Shown here: positions 1 to 7,417 of the stretch, piece after piece
How positions within the stretch are numbered: position 1 is the stretch's first letter
Layout of the letters: each line of letters begins with the position of its first letter
Virus record (IMG/VR): IMGVR_UViG_3300025325_000066
Span: 1-40,011 of that record
DNA length: 40,011 bases
Source of the DNA: a virus
Direction: 5' to 3' (one strand)
The notes under the pieces: model-generated
Told to the model about the DNA's origin: nothing
Seen by the model: the letters and a program-made list of their open reading frames with translations, nothing else
The model's database searches: none
Translations under genes and position numbers: made by a program

Positions 1-732
1 AGGAATACTATCTTCCAGCTTTTCTCCCATATCTTCTATGAGCGCAGGCATGGCTTCGGCAATGTGAAACCACGGTAAGAGTCCTTCAACTAGGAATGAG
101 CCCACCCCGATCTTGGCGGCCTCTACCCGGTCCTGCCACTCATCCAACGCGAGTTCCCATTCTCGGGTCTTTGCTACGGATTCCGCACTGAGAATCAGAT
201 TATCTTCAATGGATGCCGCATTCGCTCGAAGAGCATCGCCACCCTCAGCTAGCAGTGGATTAAGAACCGCCCAATTGCGCCCAAAGATCTTCGAGAGTTC
301 GGCCGCCCTCTCGGTAGGACTTTCCATAGCTTTAAGTCGATCCGCCAACTTCGCCAGATTTTCAACCGAGGGTTCAAAACCATTCTTGGCCGCCAGCTGC
401 AGGGAGGTTCGGACTTCCTCTATCGAGATCTTGAAATCATCCGATACCTGAATTAATCGGCTGGTTTCTTCAGTGGAGATCCCAAGATTGGTTGAGAGCT
501 CTCGGACCTGCTGACCATATTGGACGTAGGATCCAATGGTCGCATCCAGACCCTTGCTGACCGTGAAGATGGCCGCAGCCCCGGCTCCCAGAACTTTGGT
601 GAAATCCTTGAATCCTGCCATCACCTGATCGGTTTTCTTGGCAGTCTCACCAAGACCCTGATTGAACTTATTCAGGGTCGGGGTAGCCTTATCCTTTGCC
701 TCCAGAACGATGGACAGCTTGCTCTCAGCCAT
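1..732 (-). CDS. Tail tape measure protein, N-terminal part (cut by window start)
   Basis: This is the first 244 residues of the tape measure protein, a second-strain copy of the complete gene at 38030-39859. The start is the ATG ending at 732, overlapping the stop of the upstream chaperone gene by 8 bases, exactly as in the other copy. The protein is alanine- and glutamate-rich and helical, beginning with the MAESKLSIVLEAKDKAT motif typical of siphovirus tape measures. It is incomplete only because the window begins here; on the circular map it continues into the other copy. Confidence 0.9.
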   Translation of the reverse strand, partial: MAESKLSIVLEAKDKATPTLNKFNQGLGETAKKTDQVMAGFKDFTKVLGAGAAAIFTVSKGLDATIGSYVQYGQQVRELSTNLGISTEETSRLIQVSDDFKISIEEVRTSLQLAAKNGFEPSVENLAKLADRLKAMESPTERAAELSKIFGRNWAVLNPLLAEGGDALRANAASIEDNLILSAESVAKTREWELALDEWQDRVEAAKIGVGSFLVEGLLPWFHIAEAMPALIEDMGEKLEDSIP

Positions 733-884
733 CTTGCATGAGCTCCGTCAGGGCCTCCAGCATCTTGAGCTGATCGGTATTCATCTTGTCGAGTTTTCTA
801 TCGTGGGTGTGCATCCGCCAGATGTCATACGAATTGGCGCAAGCCAGCATCCGGTCGAGTTCGCCGGCACGCTGGTCATCCGTT
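1..884. repeat. Terminal near-repeat, copy A
   Basis: These bases align gaplessly with 39128-40011 (constant offset 39,127). By eye there are about 58 substitutions, clustered at 121-480 and 541-640. Only about three of the 244 tape-measure residues covered differ (for example V/A, I/V, K/Q), so the differences are mostly silent. Gapless, mainly synonymous divergence is what related strains show, not sequencing error. The repeat implies a circular or permuted map with ends drawn from two genotypes. Confidence 0.93.
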
Positions 885-991
885 CCGCCCGCCCGCGGAA
901 GGATTCCCCAGGTGCGCCAGCGGAGGAAGCGGGAGAGTTCGGGCGGCGGCACACCTTCCCCATTGGCGTACCGCACCGCCGCCCGGATCAT
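725..991 (-). CDS. Tail assembly chaperone, distal (T-like) frame
   Basis: An 88-residue protein lying directly between the chaperone-like gene 988-1278 and the tape measure, the position of the T part of G/GT tail assembly chaperones. Its ATG overlaps the upstream stop (ATGA). It also lies in the -1 frame relative to that gene, just after a slippery CCCCCCG heptamer (994-1000). It could therefore be made by re-initiation, by -1 frameshifting as a GT-type fusion, or both. The sequence is charged and helical with Trp residues and no other recognisable motif. Assignment rests on position and frame. Confidence 0.75.
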   Translation of the reverse strand: MIRAAVRYANGEGVPPPELSRFLRWRTWGILPRAGGTDDQRAGELDRMLACANSYDIWRMHTHDRKLDKMNTDQLKMLEALTELMQDG

Positions 992-1278
992 TCCGGGGGG
1001 ATTGTCAGCGCCTGCGCGATATGCGAATCGAGCTTCTGGGCAAGCCAGGCCACAGCCGCAGGTTTCATCCCATCCACATCTTCAGCATGGATGGTATTCA
1101 AGATCCCTGCCTTGCAACCGGCCCGCACATAATTCCCGAGACGCTGAGGGGTGGAGAGATCCAAGTTCTTCTCTCCCCCCAAGTCACGCAAGGCGACAAA
1201 GTACGCCTCGACATGCCGCTGGAGCAGCTCGTCTTGAAGCTCGGCCGACACGCCGAGTTTCTTATGTTCTAGCCTCAT
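988..1278 (-). CDS. Tail assembly chaperone, proximal (G-like)
   Basis: A 96-residue helical protein directly downstream of the tail tube gene, the usual place for the G-type chaperone that keeps the tape measure soluble during tail assembly. I take the ATG at 1278, which overlaps the stop of the tail tube gene (ATGA); a longer upstream reading would run into that gene. Two codons before its TGA the message carries C CCC CCG in frame, a canonical -1 slippery heptamer leading into the next gene. Function is inferred from synteny. Confidence 0.72.
   Translation of the reverse strand: MRLEHKKLGVSAELQDELLQRHVEAYFVALRDLGGEKNLDLSTPQRLGNYVRAGCKAGILNTIHAEDVDGMKPAAVAWLAQKLDSHIAQALTIPPE
994..1000 (-). 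promoter_or_regulatory. Candidate -1 ribosomal frameshift heptamer (CCCCCCG)
   Basis: Read on the minus strand the zero-frame codons are ATC CCC CCG GAA TGA, so C CCC CCG fits the X XXY YYZ pattern. A -1 slip moves into the frame of the gene 725-991 without meeting a stop. The location is the end of the first of two tail chaperone genes, where this event is common in siphoviruses. The ATGA overlap offers a second, non-exclusive route. Confidence 0.6.
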
Positions 1279-1730
1279 GCAGTGACGCCCTTCAAGATAT
1301 TGGCCGTCCGGACCACGATCGAGAACGTCAGAGGATCTGGGCTTCCCGCATCCCCACCGATCCACGGGGCGGTCGTGATCTTCCCGGTCCCCGTGAAGCT
1401 GATCTTGCCAGTCCCGGCCCCACCCTGAGGTGAAAACCGGAGAATGACCTGGGAGCCATCAGCCGTCTGGTGATAACCACGGAAACGCTCGAACGGATCG
1501 GAAGTTCCCTCAGTCCAGACGCAGGTATACCCGAGGTCGATCGGAGTCCGTTTCCCGAAGGTCACGATCCCGATGTCGCCATCCGCGGTGTAGACCTCAC
1601 CAGCAAGACGATCGCCGCCCGAGACCTCCACCATATTGGCAAACCCGGAGATGTCCGTGAAGGACGATCCGGAGGTGGAGTATTCCACTTTCGCATTGAC
1701 GAAACTAACCCCGCCAGTTGTTTGGGCCAT
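1275..1730 (-). CDS. Major tail tube protein
   Basis: A 151-residue, glycine/serine/threonine-rich, predicted all-beta protein between the tail terminator-like gene and the chaperone pair, the standard place for the siphovirus tail tube subunit. The N-terminus (MAQTTGGVSFVNAKVEYST) and the later stretch with FGKRTPIDLGYTCVWTEGTS resemble major tail proteins that polymerise around the tape measure. No transmembrane or signal segment is visible. It is probably highly expressed. Confidence 0.75.
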   Translation of the reverse strand: MAQTTGGVSFVNAKVEYSTSGSSFTDISGFANMVEVSGGDRLAGEVYTADGDIGIVTFGKRTPIDLGYTCVWTEGTSDPFERFRGYHQTADGSQVILRFSPQGGAGTGKISFTGTGKITTAPWIGGDAGSPDPLTFSIVVRTANILKGVTA

Positions 1731-1733
1731 CTG

Positions 1734-1934
1734 CTACTCCTTGGGTTTGGGAATGGAAGGAACCGCGCTCGAACTCGAGCTCGCAGTCGCGCTCACCTTT
1801 TCGATGGCGCCCATCTCAAGCAGGATCTTGGTCCCTTCCTTATTCGGATCTAGTTCCACTTCGCTGTCGCGATAGATGTTCGTATCGCCCATAGCGAGGT
1901 ATCCAGCCAATACGCGAAACCGTTGATTAGCCAT
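1734..1934 (-). CDS. Small virion-module protein, unknown
   Basis: A 66-residue protein between the tail terminator-like gene (8 bp overlap with 1927-2352) and the tail tube gene. The first half contains a YRDSEVELDPNKEG segment suggesting a small beta fold. The C-terminus is a serine run followed by a Pro/Lys tail. Similar small proteins occur near head-tail connectors in phages, but I do not recognise a family. It is likely structural or an assembly factor, judging from its position. Confidence 0.6.
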   Translation of the reverse strand: MANQRFRVLAGYLAMGDTNIYRDSEVELDPNKEGTKILLEMGAIEKVSATASSSSSAVPSIPKPKE

Positions 1935-2352
1935 GTCCCTCCACCGTTGTCACCAGCGCCCAATACTGCTGTTCGCCGACGACCTCATTTGAGGATAACG
2001 CTACAGTCCAAGAAATCGGGCCTCTGCCCAGAGCTTTGGCATGGATGGGTGTGATCGCTCGGAGTGCCGTAGAGAGAGCGTCGATCAGATCCACCACCGC
2101 CGCATGGTTCAAGGGCACCGTCCCTTGGCCGATCGGTTCTACCAAGATCACCAGCTGCCCTCGGAAGGTCGGCCAGCCCCCAGAAGTCTCTACAGTGAGA
2201 GGTCCTTCCGATCCCTCCACCGCCCGAGGAAAGGAGAGCGGAAGATCCGCGGTATCCCCTCTCGTCGGCGGTCCATCCAGCTTTCGTTGAACCCCAGTAA
2301 CCGCGAGATCCGCCAGGTTGTTGATGAAGGTGTTGTAGCTGGTGAGGGTCAT
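1927..2352 (-). CDS. Tail terminator / neck protein
   Basis: A 141-residue protein after the head-tail adaptor and before the tail tube, where the tail terminator that caps the tail and joins the head normally lies. It starts with a helix (LTSYNTFINNLADLA) followed by strands, and contains a LVILVEPIGQG segment like tail terminators of the gpU type. The ATG overlaps the upstream adaptor stop by 4 bp. Assignment is from synteny plus general fold pattern. Confidence 0.6.
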   Translation of the reverse strand: MTLTSYNTFINNLADLAVTGVQRKLDGPPTRGDTADLPLSFPRAVEGSEGPLTVETSGGWPTFRGQLVILVEPIGQGTVPLNHAAVVDLIDALSTALRAITPIHAKALGRGPISWTVALSSNEVVGEQQYWALVTTVEGHG

Positions 2353-2951
2353 GCTGCCTTCACAAACCTCTTGCGGTACGGATCAAGGATCTGCCGCACG
2401 TCATGCGGCAAGCTGGAGGGCATGATCGTTACCCCGTCTCCGGTCAGGAGCGGCCGGTCCAGATCGGCATTTGAATCCTTCTGCCGATAGAGGAAAGCCG
2501 CTAACCGGGTCGTAGCCTGCACCACATCCTCTGGGGGTGTGACGGAATAGCGAAAGTTCGCCACCACCGTGATCCCCATCTCGGGATCGTCCTGGTAATC
2601 CCATTCCTTGTTCGCGGAGGCCAGGAGTTTGACTCCGAAGTACGGTGTTTTGTTTCTCGGAATCGTCACATAATGCGCCGAGGTGATGGCTTCTGTCCCA
2701 GAATCCGCGTCCGCCCGATTGGTGATCGAAGTGATGGAGACCACATCCTCATCAAAGAACAGAGTCCGATCATCCACATCGGCCACCGCATCGAACTTCC
2801 GAGAGGAGGTTCCCGTACCTTCAAAGACCCGCTGAGTGTAGGTTTCTACGATCTTCTGGGCCCGATCGCCGAGCTCATCGAGCAAAGCATCATCGCCCGT
2901 TCCCAGAGGACCGAGATACGCCTTGATCAGCACGGCCGAGGTATAGGTCAT
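2349..2951 (-). CDS. Head-tail adaptor (connector) protein
   Basis: A 200-residue protein that begins MTYTSAVLIKAYLG, the pattern of phage gp6-like connector proteins: an N-terminal helix, a beta insertion with the FFDEDVVSITSITN segment, and C-terminal helices. It would form the ring between portal and tail. It overlaps both neighbours by 4 bp (ATGA), consistent with coupled translation in the neck module. Confidence 0.75.
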   Translation of the reverse strand: MTYTSAVLIKAYLGPLGTGDDALLDELGDRAQKIVETYTQRVFEGTGTSSRKFDAVADVDDRTLFFDEDVVSITSITNRADADSGTEAITSAHYVTIPRNKTPYFGVKLLASANKEWDYQDDPEMGITVVANFRYSVTPPEDVVQATTRLAAFLYRQKDSNADLDRPLLTGDGVTIMPSSLPHDVRQILDPYRKRFVKAA

Positions 2952-3142
2952 TTCTTCCGAGCAGCTGTTTTCTTAGCAGCCACTTTCTCGGCAGATACCT
3001 CGACTTTCGGTCCATCGACAAGCTCTACATCGCCGGATCTCAAGAACAGAGCCGCTCGGTCCTCGCCCCATTCCTGAATTTCTCCGGCGTCGATGGCCCA
3101 GCCATTGCCCTGGATTCCGACCTTGGCCTTGACTTTTGGCAT
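2948..3142 (-). CDS. Small basic virion-module protein, unknown
   Basis: A 64-residue protein with a compact beta-like N-terminal half (KVGIQGNGWAIDAGEIQEWG) and a lysine/alanine-rich C-terminal tail. The start is the ATG at 3142, preceded by an AGGAG ribosome site; a longer reading would cross the hairpin 3155-3190. Similar small proteins with Lys-rich tails sit next to capsid genes in many phages, but I cannot name the family. Confidence 0.6.
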   Translation of the reverse strand: MPKVKAKVGIQGNGWAIDAGEIQEWGEDRAALFLRSGDVELVDGPKVEVSAEKVAAKKTAARKK

Positions 3143-3154
3143 AGGATGCTCCTG

Positions 3155-3190
3155 GGGGAGACGGCCGAAGGCCTGCTCGACCGTCTCCCC
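3155..3190 (-). promoter_or_regulatory. 10-bp perfect stem-loop between structural genes
   Basis: GGGGAGACGG (3155-3164) pairs perfectly with CCGTCTCCCC (3181-3190) around a 16-nt loop that itself contains GGCC-TTC-GGCC. In the leftward transcript it sits after the stop of 3198-3623 and ends about three bases before the AGGAG of the next gene. There is no T-tract after it, so it is not a normal terminator. RNA processing, 3' end protection of the capsid message, or masking of the next ribosome site are the likely roles. Confidence 0.7.
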
Positions 3191-3197
3191 GTTTAGA

Positions 3198-3623
3198 TTA
3201 AGCGAGCGCCACTGTAACATCCTGCGTCGGAGGAAGTGCTCGCGACCCCCGATACAGGACAGCCACAGCCGCACAGGCCATCGTTGCGGTCCCGCTCCCG
3301 CCTCCCGTCCCATACAGCTTCAAGAACGGCTTGGCGGCAGTGACGGCAAACTCCAACTGATAGGCTTTGTTCGAGGTGGTATTCGCCATCGTCCCGAGAG
3401 TGCCGGAGGCCAGCGCATACGTCCCTCCAGTCGTAGCGGAGTGGTAAAGACTGGTCCGGAGGGTGTTCTTGGTTCCCCCCGTCTGAGTGCCTCTTTGGAC
3501 GACGAAGCACACTCGATCAAAACCAGACGCGTCTACCTCAACCGGAGTCCAGCCCCCCGAGGTCGAGAGGTTGGCAACTCCGGCCACCTTGAACTTTGCA
3601 TCTGACGTGATTAGATGGGCCAT
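3198..3623 (-). CDS. Probable capsid decoration / minor structural protein
   Basis: A 141-residue protein directly downstream of the major capsid gene. It is rich in Gly, Thr, Ser and Ala, with predicted beta structure throughout and no signal or membrane segment. Position next to the capsid gene and the beta-rich composition fit a head decoration protein or a minor structural protein. I see no family-defining motif. A strong stem-loop follows the gene, as is common after highly expressed capsid genes. Confidence 0.6.
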   Translation of the reverse strand: MAHLITSDAKFKVAGVANLSTSGGWTPVEVDASGFDRVCFVVQRGTQTGGTKNTLRTSLYHSATTGGTYALASGTLGTMANTTSNKAYQLEFAVTAAKPFLKLYGTGGGSGTATMACAAVAVLYRGSRALPPTQDVTVALA

Positions 3624-3632
3624 GTCAGCCTC

Positions 3633-5546
3633 CTAACTCAGGATCAGGTGCTTGAAGGCTTCGGCCTGGCCGGGCATTCCACCTCGGCGGAACTTCGCCA
3701 AGAGCCCGATCTGCCCGTTGCCAGCATAGAGCTCATCCAGCCGTTGGATGATCAGGCCCATGCGCTCCACCACGAAGTAATAGCTGAAGTCGCCGATGAG
3801 GAGCGGCTTCAAGCCCGTGGTCATGGCGGGCATGGTTTCATCCGAGTAGAACGGCACGCCGTCGATTCGACGGGTGAACTGATCGCTTCCCCCGACCGCG
3901 CTTCCGGCCGGCGTTCCCTGGAACAGGAACGGATTGCCAGTCAGGGCGAAGATCGAGCCCTGAGTCGCCCGCTTGGAAACCAGCGCCACGGATGGGCTGG
4001 AGGCATACGGCGCCCCCAGCGAGTAGATCAGCGAGCTCACGTTCGCGGCGGTGATGGCATTAGTGCCCGCCGCGGTTACCCCCAGCCCCGATTCGATCAG
4101 AGCTGCCTTCGGCTGAGAGGTACCCGTGCCAACCGAGATGAAGTAGTAGTTTTCCCACTCGGCTTCGGCCCGGCTGAAAGCATTGGTCAAGAACGGCCCC
4201 AGATTGGCCTTCTCGTCGCCCAACAGTTCCTCGGAGATCTTCACCAGCTTGGTCGCCTTGTGAACCGTTGCCACGACTTGCCCGAAGGTCGGCTCGTCCT
4301 CGTTCACTGCCGCCTCTTCAGCCGTGATGGCAAACTTAGCCATCGAGGTGCCCTCGGTCGGGATCAATACCCGATCGAGTGAGGTCTGGATCACCGTCGC
4401 GCCCGCCCGCCGGATGACGCTCATGTCGTCCCGCTTGGCGACGACCTGATTGAAGAAATCATCCGGGACCAGGAAACCGCCTTCCCCGTCGGTTTGACCT
4501 TGCAGCGCAGCCTTGACTTCCGGGATGTCATCATTCATCGCCAGCTGGAGCTTCGCCGCTTCTGCGTAGACCTTCTGATACGGCTTGTTGTCGCGGGTGC
4601 GAAGCATGTGGAAGTACGCCTTCAGGCCACCCACATCGCTCCCGGTTTCAGCAACCCGCATCGTGTTGAAGCCACCCCTCCAGGCCGGGGTATCGGCTTC
4701 CCACTTCTTCTTTTCCTCAGCCAAGCGGGTCTGGAACTTGGCTTCCTCGGCGGCCTTCGCTTCCTGTTGGGCGCCGAGAATGGCGACCACTTTGGCAGCG
4801 ATGGCATCGGCATCGACCCCAGGGGTCTCTACCTTCAACTTCTCATCAGGCATTGTCTTTACCTCTTTCGTTTTGGGTTCTGTCTCGCCGCCGGTCTTCT
4901 TGCCTACGTTCGCCTCTTCGGCCTCATTGAACGTCTCTGGCAAAGTTAGCCCAGCCGCGTCAAACAGCGATTTGAGTTGCGTCACCCCGATGGTGCGTGG
5001 TTCAGCCGGTGTCGGGGTGAGCGAGTATTCCACCACCGGCCAGCGCAGGATTTTTCCACCGTTGCGTCGTGCAAGATGCGAGGCTGTGCCGCTCGAGAGC
5101 CCGATCACGCCCTCGCCAATCAACTGCAATACGGCATCGACATAGGCTTTGGAACGGTCCAGCTGCGCTTCGATCCAGACTCCCACTTCATCGGCTTCTT
5201 CGATCTTCACCGATCCAACCGCCCCGGTCACTTTCTCATTCAGCGTATGGTCATAGAACATAGCCTTGACTGGAACATAGGTCAGTTCCAACTCGGTCTC
5301 CACGGTGAAGGTATCCCCTTCGAGATCCTTGCCTCCGAAGACCACGCCATAGCCGGCGATGATGGCTTCGGTATCGGTGCTCGATTTGATCGTGACAGGT
5401 CCCGGTTTTCTCAAACTCTTACCCTCCCTCCACTTGCTCATGCAGATCGCTACGGCCTGATCCTGCTCATTCCCCTCGTCCACCATCATGGGAACGCATC
5501 GAGCCATGAATTCATCTTGTGACTCATTCTCTCCAGGCTCAGGCAC
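3633..5546 (-). CDS. Prohead protease - scaffold - major capsid fusion protein
   Basis: A single 637-residue ORF joining two normally separate head proteins. Residues about 45-190 are a U35-type prohead protease: His100 in FYDHTLNEK, Ser151/152 in GLSSGTASH and VVEYSLTPTPAEPR near 171-184. Residues about 205-300 are a charged, Ala/Glu/Lys-rich segment suited to a scaffold (delta) domain. From about 320 onwards is an HK97-fold capsid, with GGFLVPDDF and a LIGDFSYYFVVER segment near the C-terminus. The start is a GTG overlapping the upstream TAG. An internal ATG (4853) with AGAGGT upstream could yield a separate scaffold-capsid product. Self-cleavage of the fusion is expected. Confidence 0.9.
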   Translation of the reverse strand: MPEPGENESQDEFMARCVPMMVDEGNEQDQAVAICMSKWREGKSLRKPGPVTIKSSTDTEAIIAGYGVVFGGKDLEGDTFTVETELELTYVPVKAMFYDHTLNEKVTGAVGSVKIEEADEVGVWIEAQLDRSKAYVDAVLQLIGEGVIGLSSGTASHLARRNGGKILRWPVVEYSLTPTPAEPRTIGVTQLKSLFDAAGLTLPETFNEAEEANVGKKTGGETEPKTKEVKTMPDEKLKVETPGVDADAIAAKVVAILGAQQEAKAAEEAKFQTRLAEEKKKWEADTPAWRGGFNTMRVAETGSDVGGLKAYFHMLRTRDNKPYQKVYAEAAKLQLAMNDDIPEVKAALQGQTDGEGGFLVPDDFFNQVVAKRDDMSVIRRAGATVIQTSLDRVLIPTEGTSMAKFAITAEEAAVNEDEPTFGQVVATVHKATKLVKISEELLGDEKANLGPFLTNAFSRAEAEWENYYFISVGTGTSQPKAALIESGLGVTAAGTNAITAANVSSLIYSLGAPYASSPSVALVSKRATQGSIFALTGNPFLFQGTPAGSAVGGSDQFTRRIDGVPFYSDETMPAMTTGLKPLLIGDFSYYFVVERMGLIIQRLDELYAGNGQIGLLAKFRRGGMPGQAEAFKHLILS

Positions 5547-6025
5547 TACTTCCCTTCCAGCGCCGCGTCCACGACTTCTTTCACGATGCGGCTCACTTCT
5601 TTGGATTCTCGCTCGCTCACATCCTCGGTCGTCTTCCAGCCTGTATCCCGATGATAGCGGGTCTGTTTGGATCGATCCTGCACCAGAGGACCATAAGAGG
5701 TATCACTTCCCACCACTTGCTGCAATCCTCCGCTCCGTTCTTCAACGGTCCAGCTTCCTCCAAGCCGTTCGGAATTCGGGGAAATGCCCCGCCGATAGGG
5801 CACCTGGATCTGACCTGACTTGAGCTTGGCGAAGAACCCTCTCCGCTGCAGATCGGACACGAAGGGCTGGGGGCGCCGTGAGACAGGCGGGTACTTCGCA
5901 ATCTTGCCTTTCACATGGATCGCTCCACTTCGAAGCCCTACCTTCACCGGCTGCAAGGATCCGATTTTCTGCATGATTTTCCGCAGCTCAGGCAAGCCCT
6001 CAATCCGAATTCCGACTTCAGCCAA
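5546..6025 (-). CDS. HK97 gp10-like / virion morphogenesis protein
   Basis: A 159-residue basic protein starting MAEVGIRIEGLPELRKIMQK, the typical opening of HK97 gp10-like proteins and related virion morphogenesis proteins. The middle contains YPPVSRRPQPFVSDLQRRGFF, also typical. Such proteins act at the head-tail joint, although here the gene lies before the capsid gene. It overlaps the upstream minor head gene by 8 bp, and its TAG overlaps the GTG of the capsid fusion. Confidence 0.72.
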   Translation of the reverse strand: MAEVGIRIEGLPELRKIMQKIGSLQPVKVGLRSGAIHVKGKIAKYPPVSRRPQPFVSDLQRRGFFAKLKSGQIQVPYRRGISPNSERLGGSWTVEERSGGLQQVVGSDTSYGPLVQDRSKQTRYHRDTGWKTTEDVSERESKEVSRIVKEVVDAALEGK

Positions 6026-6710
6026 CGGTTACTCCTACGAATTCATGTGATAACCAGCACCTGCATCTTGGATGAAGGGGAGGGGGTTCATTCCATCCAT
6101 CTCCTTCTACCTTGTCGGCCAGCGGGCCGCATAAGGGACACACCAATTCATCTTCAGAAGTCCGCCAGATCGCTTCCATCTGCACACCCTGCGATGCCAG
6201 CTCATTAACAACACTGAGTTCACCTTGCACGGCCGCCCGAGTCACTTCGGTTGAGGCGATCAGATCTGCTCTCACCGGCCCGTAGAGTTCGGAGAGCGCC
6301 GCCCGCAAATCCCCGATCGTCTGCTGCTGTTCGAAGAAGGCAGCTACGGCGTCGGATACAGCCCTCCTAGTCGTCTCGGTGATTCCTTGGACGAGATCGA
6401 AGCTGTATCGTCTCGCCCAATTGATCGCATTCTGATTGACAATCCCCCAATCCACTCCAATAGGTTGAGCATCGAGTATCTGTTGGGCTGCTGCGGTGTA
6501 GATGCCCTGAAAATTGCGGCTGAGGGCCGCTTGTAACTCCTCTCCCGTTTCTGTCCAGAAGGAAGCAGGCACGTTGTTAATGTCCGGTGGATCGCCCAGC
6601 TCTTCAAGCAGTCGCCCTAGATGAGCTCTCTCAATCTTCCCCAGCTCTCTCGCAAGATCTCCCTCCCAATCCATCCGATCATTGAGTTCTGCCACAAATG
6701 AAACGCCCAC
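6018..6710 (-). CDS. SPP1 gp7 / Mu F-like minor head protein
   Basis: A 230-residue protein with the classic C-terminal signature of the phage Mu F / SPP1 gp7 family. STEVTRAAVQGE is followed by WRTSEDELVCPLCGPL and then PPPLHPRCRCWLSHEF, giving a probable Cys/His metal site. The family is a minor head component involved in ejection or portal function. The start is a GTG at 6710; no in-frame ATG precedes it. Normally the gene directly follows the portal; here about 7 kb of accessory genes separate the two. Confidence 0.88.
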   Translation of the reverse strand: MGVSFVAELNDRMDWEGDLARELGKIERAHLGRLLEELGDPPDINNVPASFWTETGEELQAALSRNFQGIYTAAAQQILDAQPIGVDWGIVNQNAINWARRYSFDLVQGITETTRRAVSDAVAAFFEQQQTIGDLRAALSELYGPVRADLIASTEVTRAAVQGELSVVNELASQGVQMEAIWRTSEDELVCPLCGPLADKVEGDGWNEPPPLHPRCRCWLSHEFVGVTVG

Positions 6711-6770
6711 TCCATTCGGGAGCGGGCGCAGATGCGGCGGCTCGATTAGGCGGGACCCCTACGGGTGCGG

Positions 6771-6866
6771 CTATTTGGCTTCGGTTATTGTATATCGTTT
6801 CTCAATGGCGTGGACGACCATCAGGAGCGCCCGGCGGATGAGGATCCAGAAATCCTTCTCGCTCAT
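6771..6866 (-). CDS. 31-residue peptide, unknown (phage small-protein type)
   Basis: A short ORF (MSEKDFWILIRRALLMVV, then HAIEKRYTITEAK) whose ATG overlaps the TGA of the upstream gene (ATGA), indicating coupled translation. It is amphipathic with a Trp and a basic stretch. Very similar tiny proteins of the form aromatic-x-x-IRRA-x-LM-x-x-V-x-x-IEKRY occur beside phage structural genes. Function unknown. The following 60 bp (6711-6770) hold no gene. Confidence 0.65.
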   Translation of the reverse strand: MSEKDFWILIRRALLMVVHAIEKRYTITEAK

Positions 6867-7138
6867 GCCGTGATCTTCCGCCGCACAAACAGATGCCCCT
6901 CCGCGGCTGCCACGACAGCTCCAGTCCCAACCCAGCGGTGATACCAGATACCTTCCTCATCCACAACGATGTCCTTCAAATAGGCACCCGTCCCACTATT
7001 GGATGGTGTGGATGTCCCTGCATTGCCACTGGGATCTGTGACTTTCAGCACGACGCTGGATGGATTGGTCGCCACATCATTGACGGTGAAATTGGCCGTC
7101 AGGCGGATGCCGTCTCCTACATCGTAGACATTGCTCAT
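6863..7138 (-). CDS. Beta-sandwich structural protein, unknown
   Basis: A 91-residue, predicted all-beta protein (MSNVYDVGDGIRLTANFTV, later VVLKVTDPSG and GIWYHRWVGTG) that looks like a single Ig-like or jelly-roll domain. It overlaps the small gene 7135-7416 upstream by 4 bp. Its N-terminal logic (input strand, then time/space modifiers) resembles the first domain of the larger proteins 7646-8914 and 9510-10835, so it may be a stand-alone version of that module. Role inferred as accessory virion protein. Confidence 0.6.
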   Translation of the reverse strand: MSNVYDVGDGIRLTANFTVNDVATNPSSVVLKVTDPSGNAGTSTPSNSGTGAYLKDIVVDEEGIWYHRWVGTGAVVAAAEGHLFVRRKITA

Positions 7139-7416
7139 CGAAGGGTATCCGAAACGACCACATCGAAACGAACGTCATCCATGAGAGTCACGTCATGGTA
7201 GAGGAGCTGGTCTGAAAGAACGACATCGTAATACGCCAGGTCCGCAACAGAGACATCTCCAATCGCGAACCCGGCTCCGATCGTGACGCCGCTATAGCCC
7301 CAGCCACTTTCCTGTCGCCATTCTCGATCATGGACCGCGTTAGGCGTGACCGAAGAAGGTGCTCCTGGATTGAGAGAGACCGCGGAAGCCCGTTTTTCAG
7401 CGGTATCAAGTGCCAC
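7135..7416 (-). CDS. KRAS-motif small structural protein, paralogue C
   Basis: A 93-residue protein beginning with GTG. Its first 15 residues (MALDTAEKRASAVSL) are identical to those of the next gene upstream (7418-7645). Both share the later EWRQE-GWGYSG motif, showing a recent local duplication. After the motif the C-terminus diverges into a repeat-like acidic segment (YYDVVLSDQ, YHDVTLMDD, FDVVVSDT). Short proteins with a KRAS motif and a conserved W-x-YSGI end are found in tail or baseplate regions of phages, with unknown roles. Confidence 0.65.
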   Translation of the reverse strand: MALDTAEKRASAVSLNPGAPSSVTPNAVHDREWRQESGWGYSGVTIGAGFAIGDVSVADLAYYDVVLSDQLLYHDVTLMDDVRFDVVVSDTLR

Positions 7417-7417
7417 A

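Noticed and set aside
786-1433. 215-codon rightward frame opposite the tail chaperones and tail tube end
   Set aside because: It overlaps three well-supported leftward genes in the opposite strand and is rich in Arg, Pro and Ser without domains.
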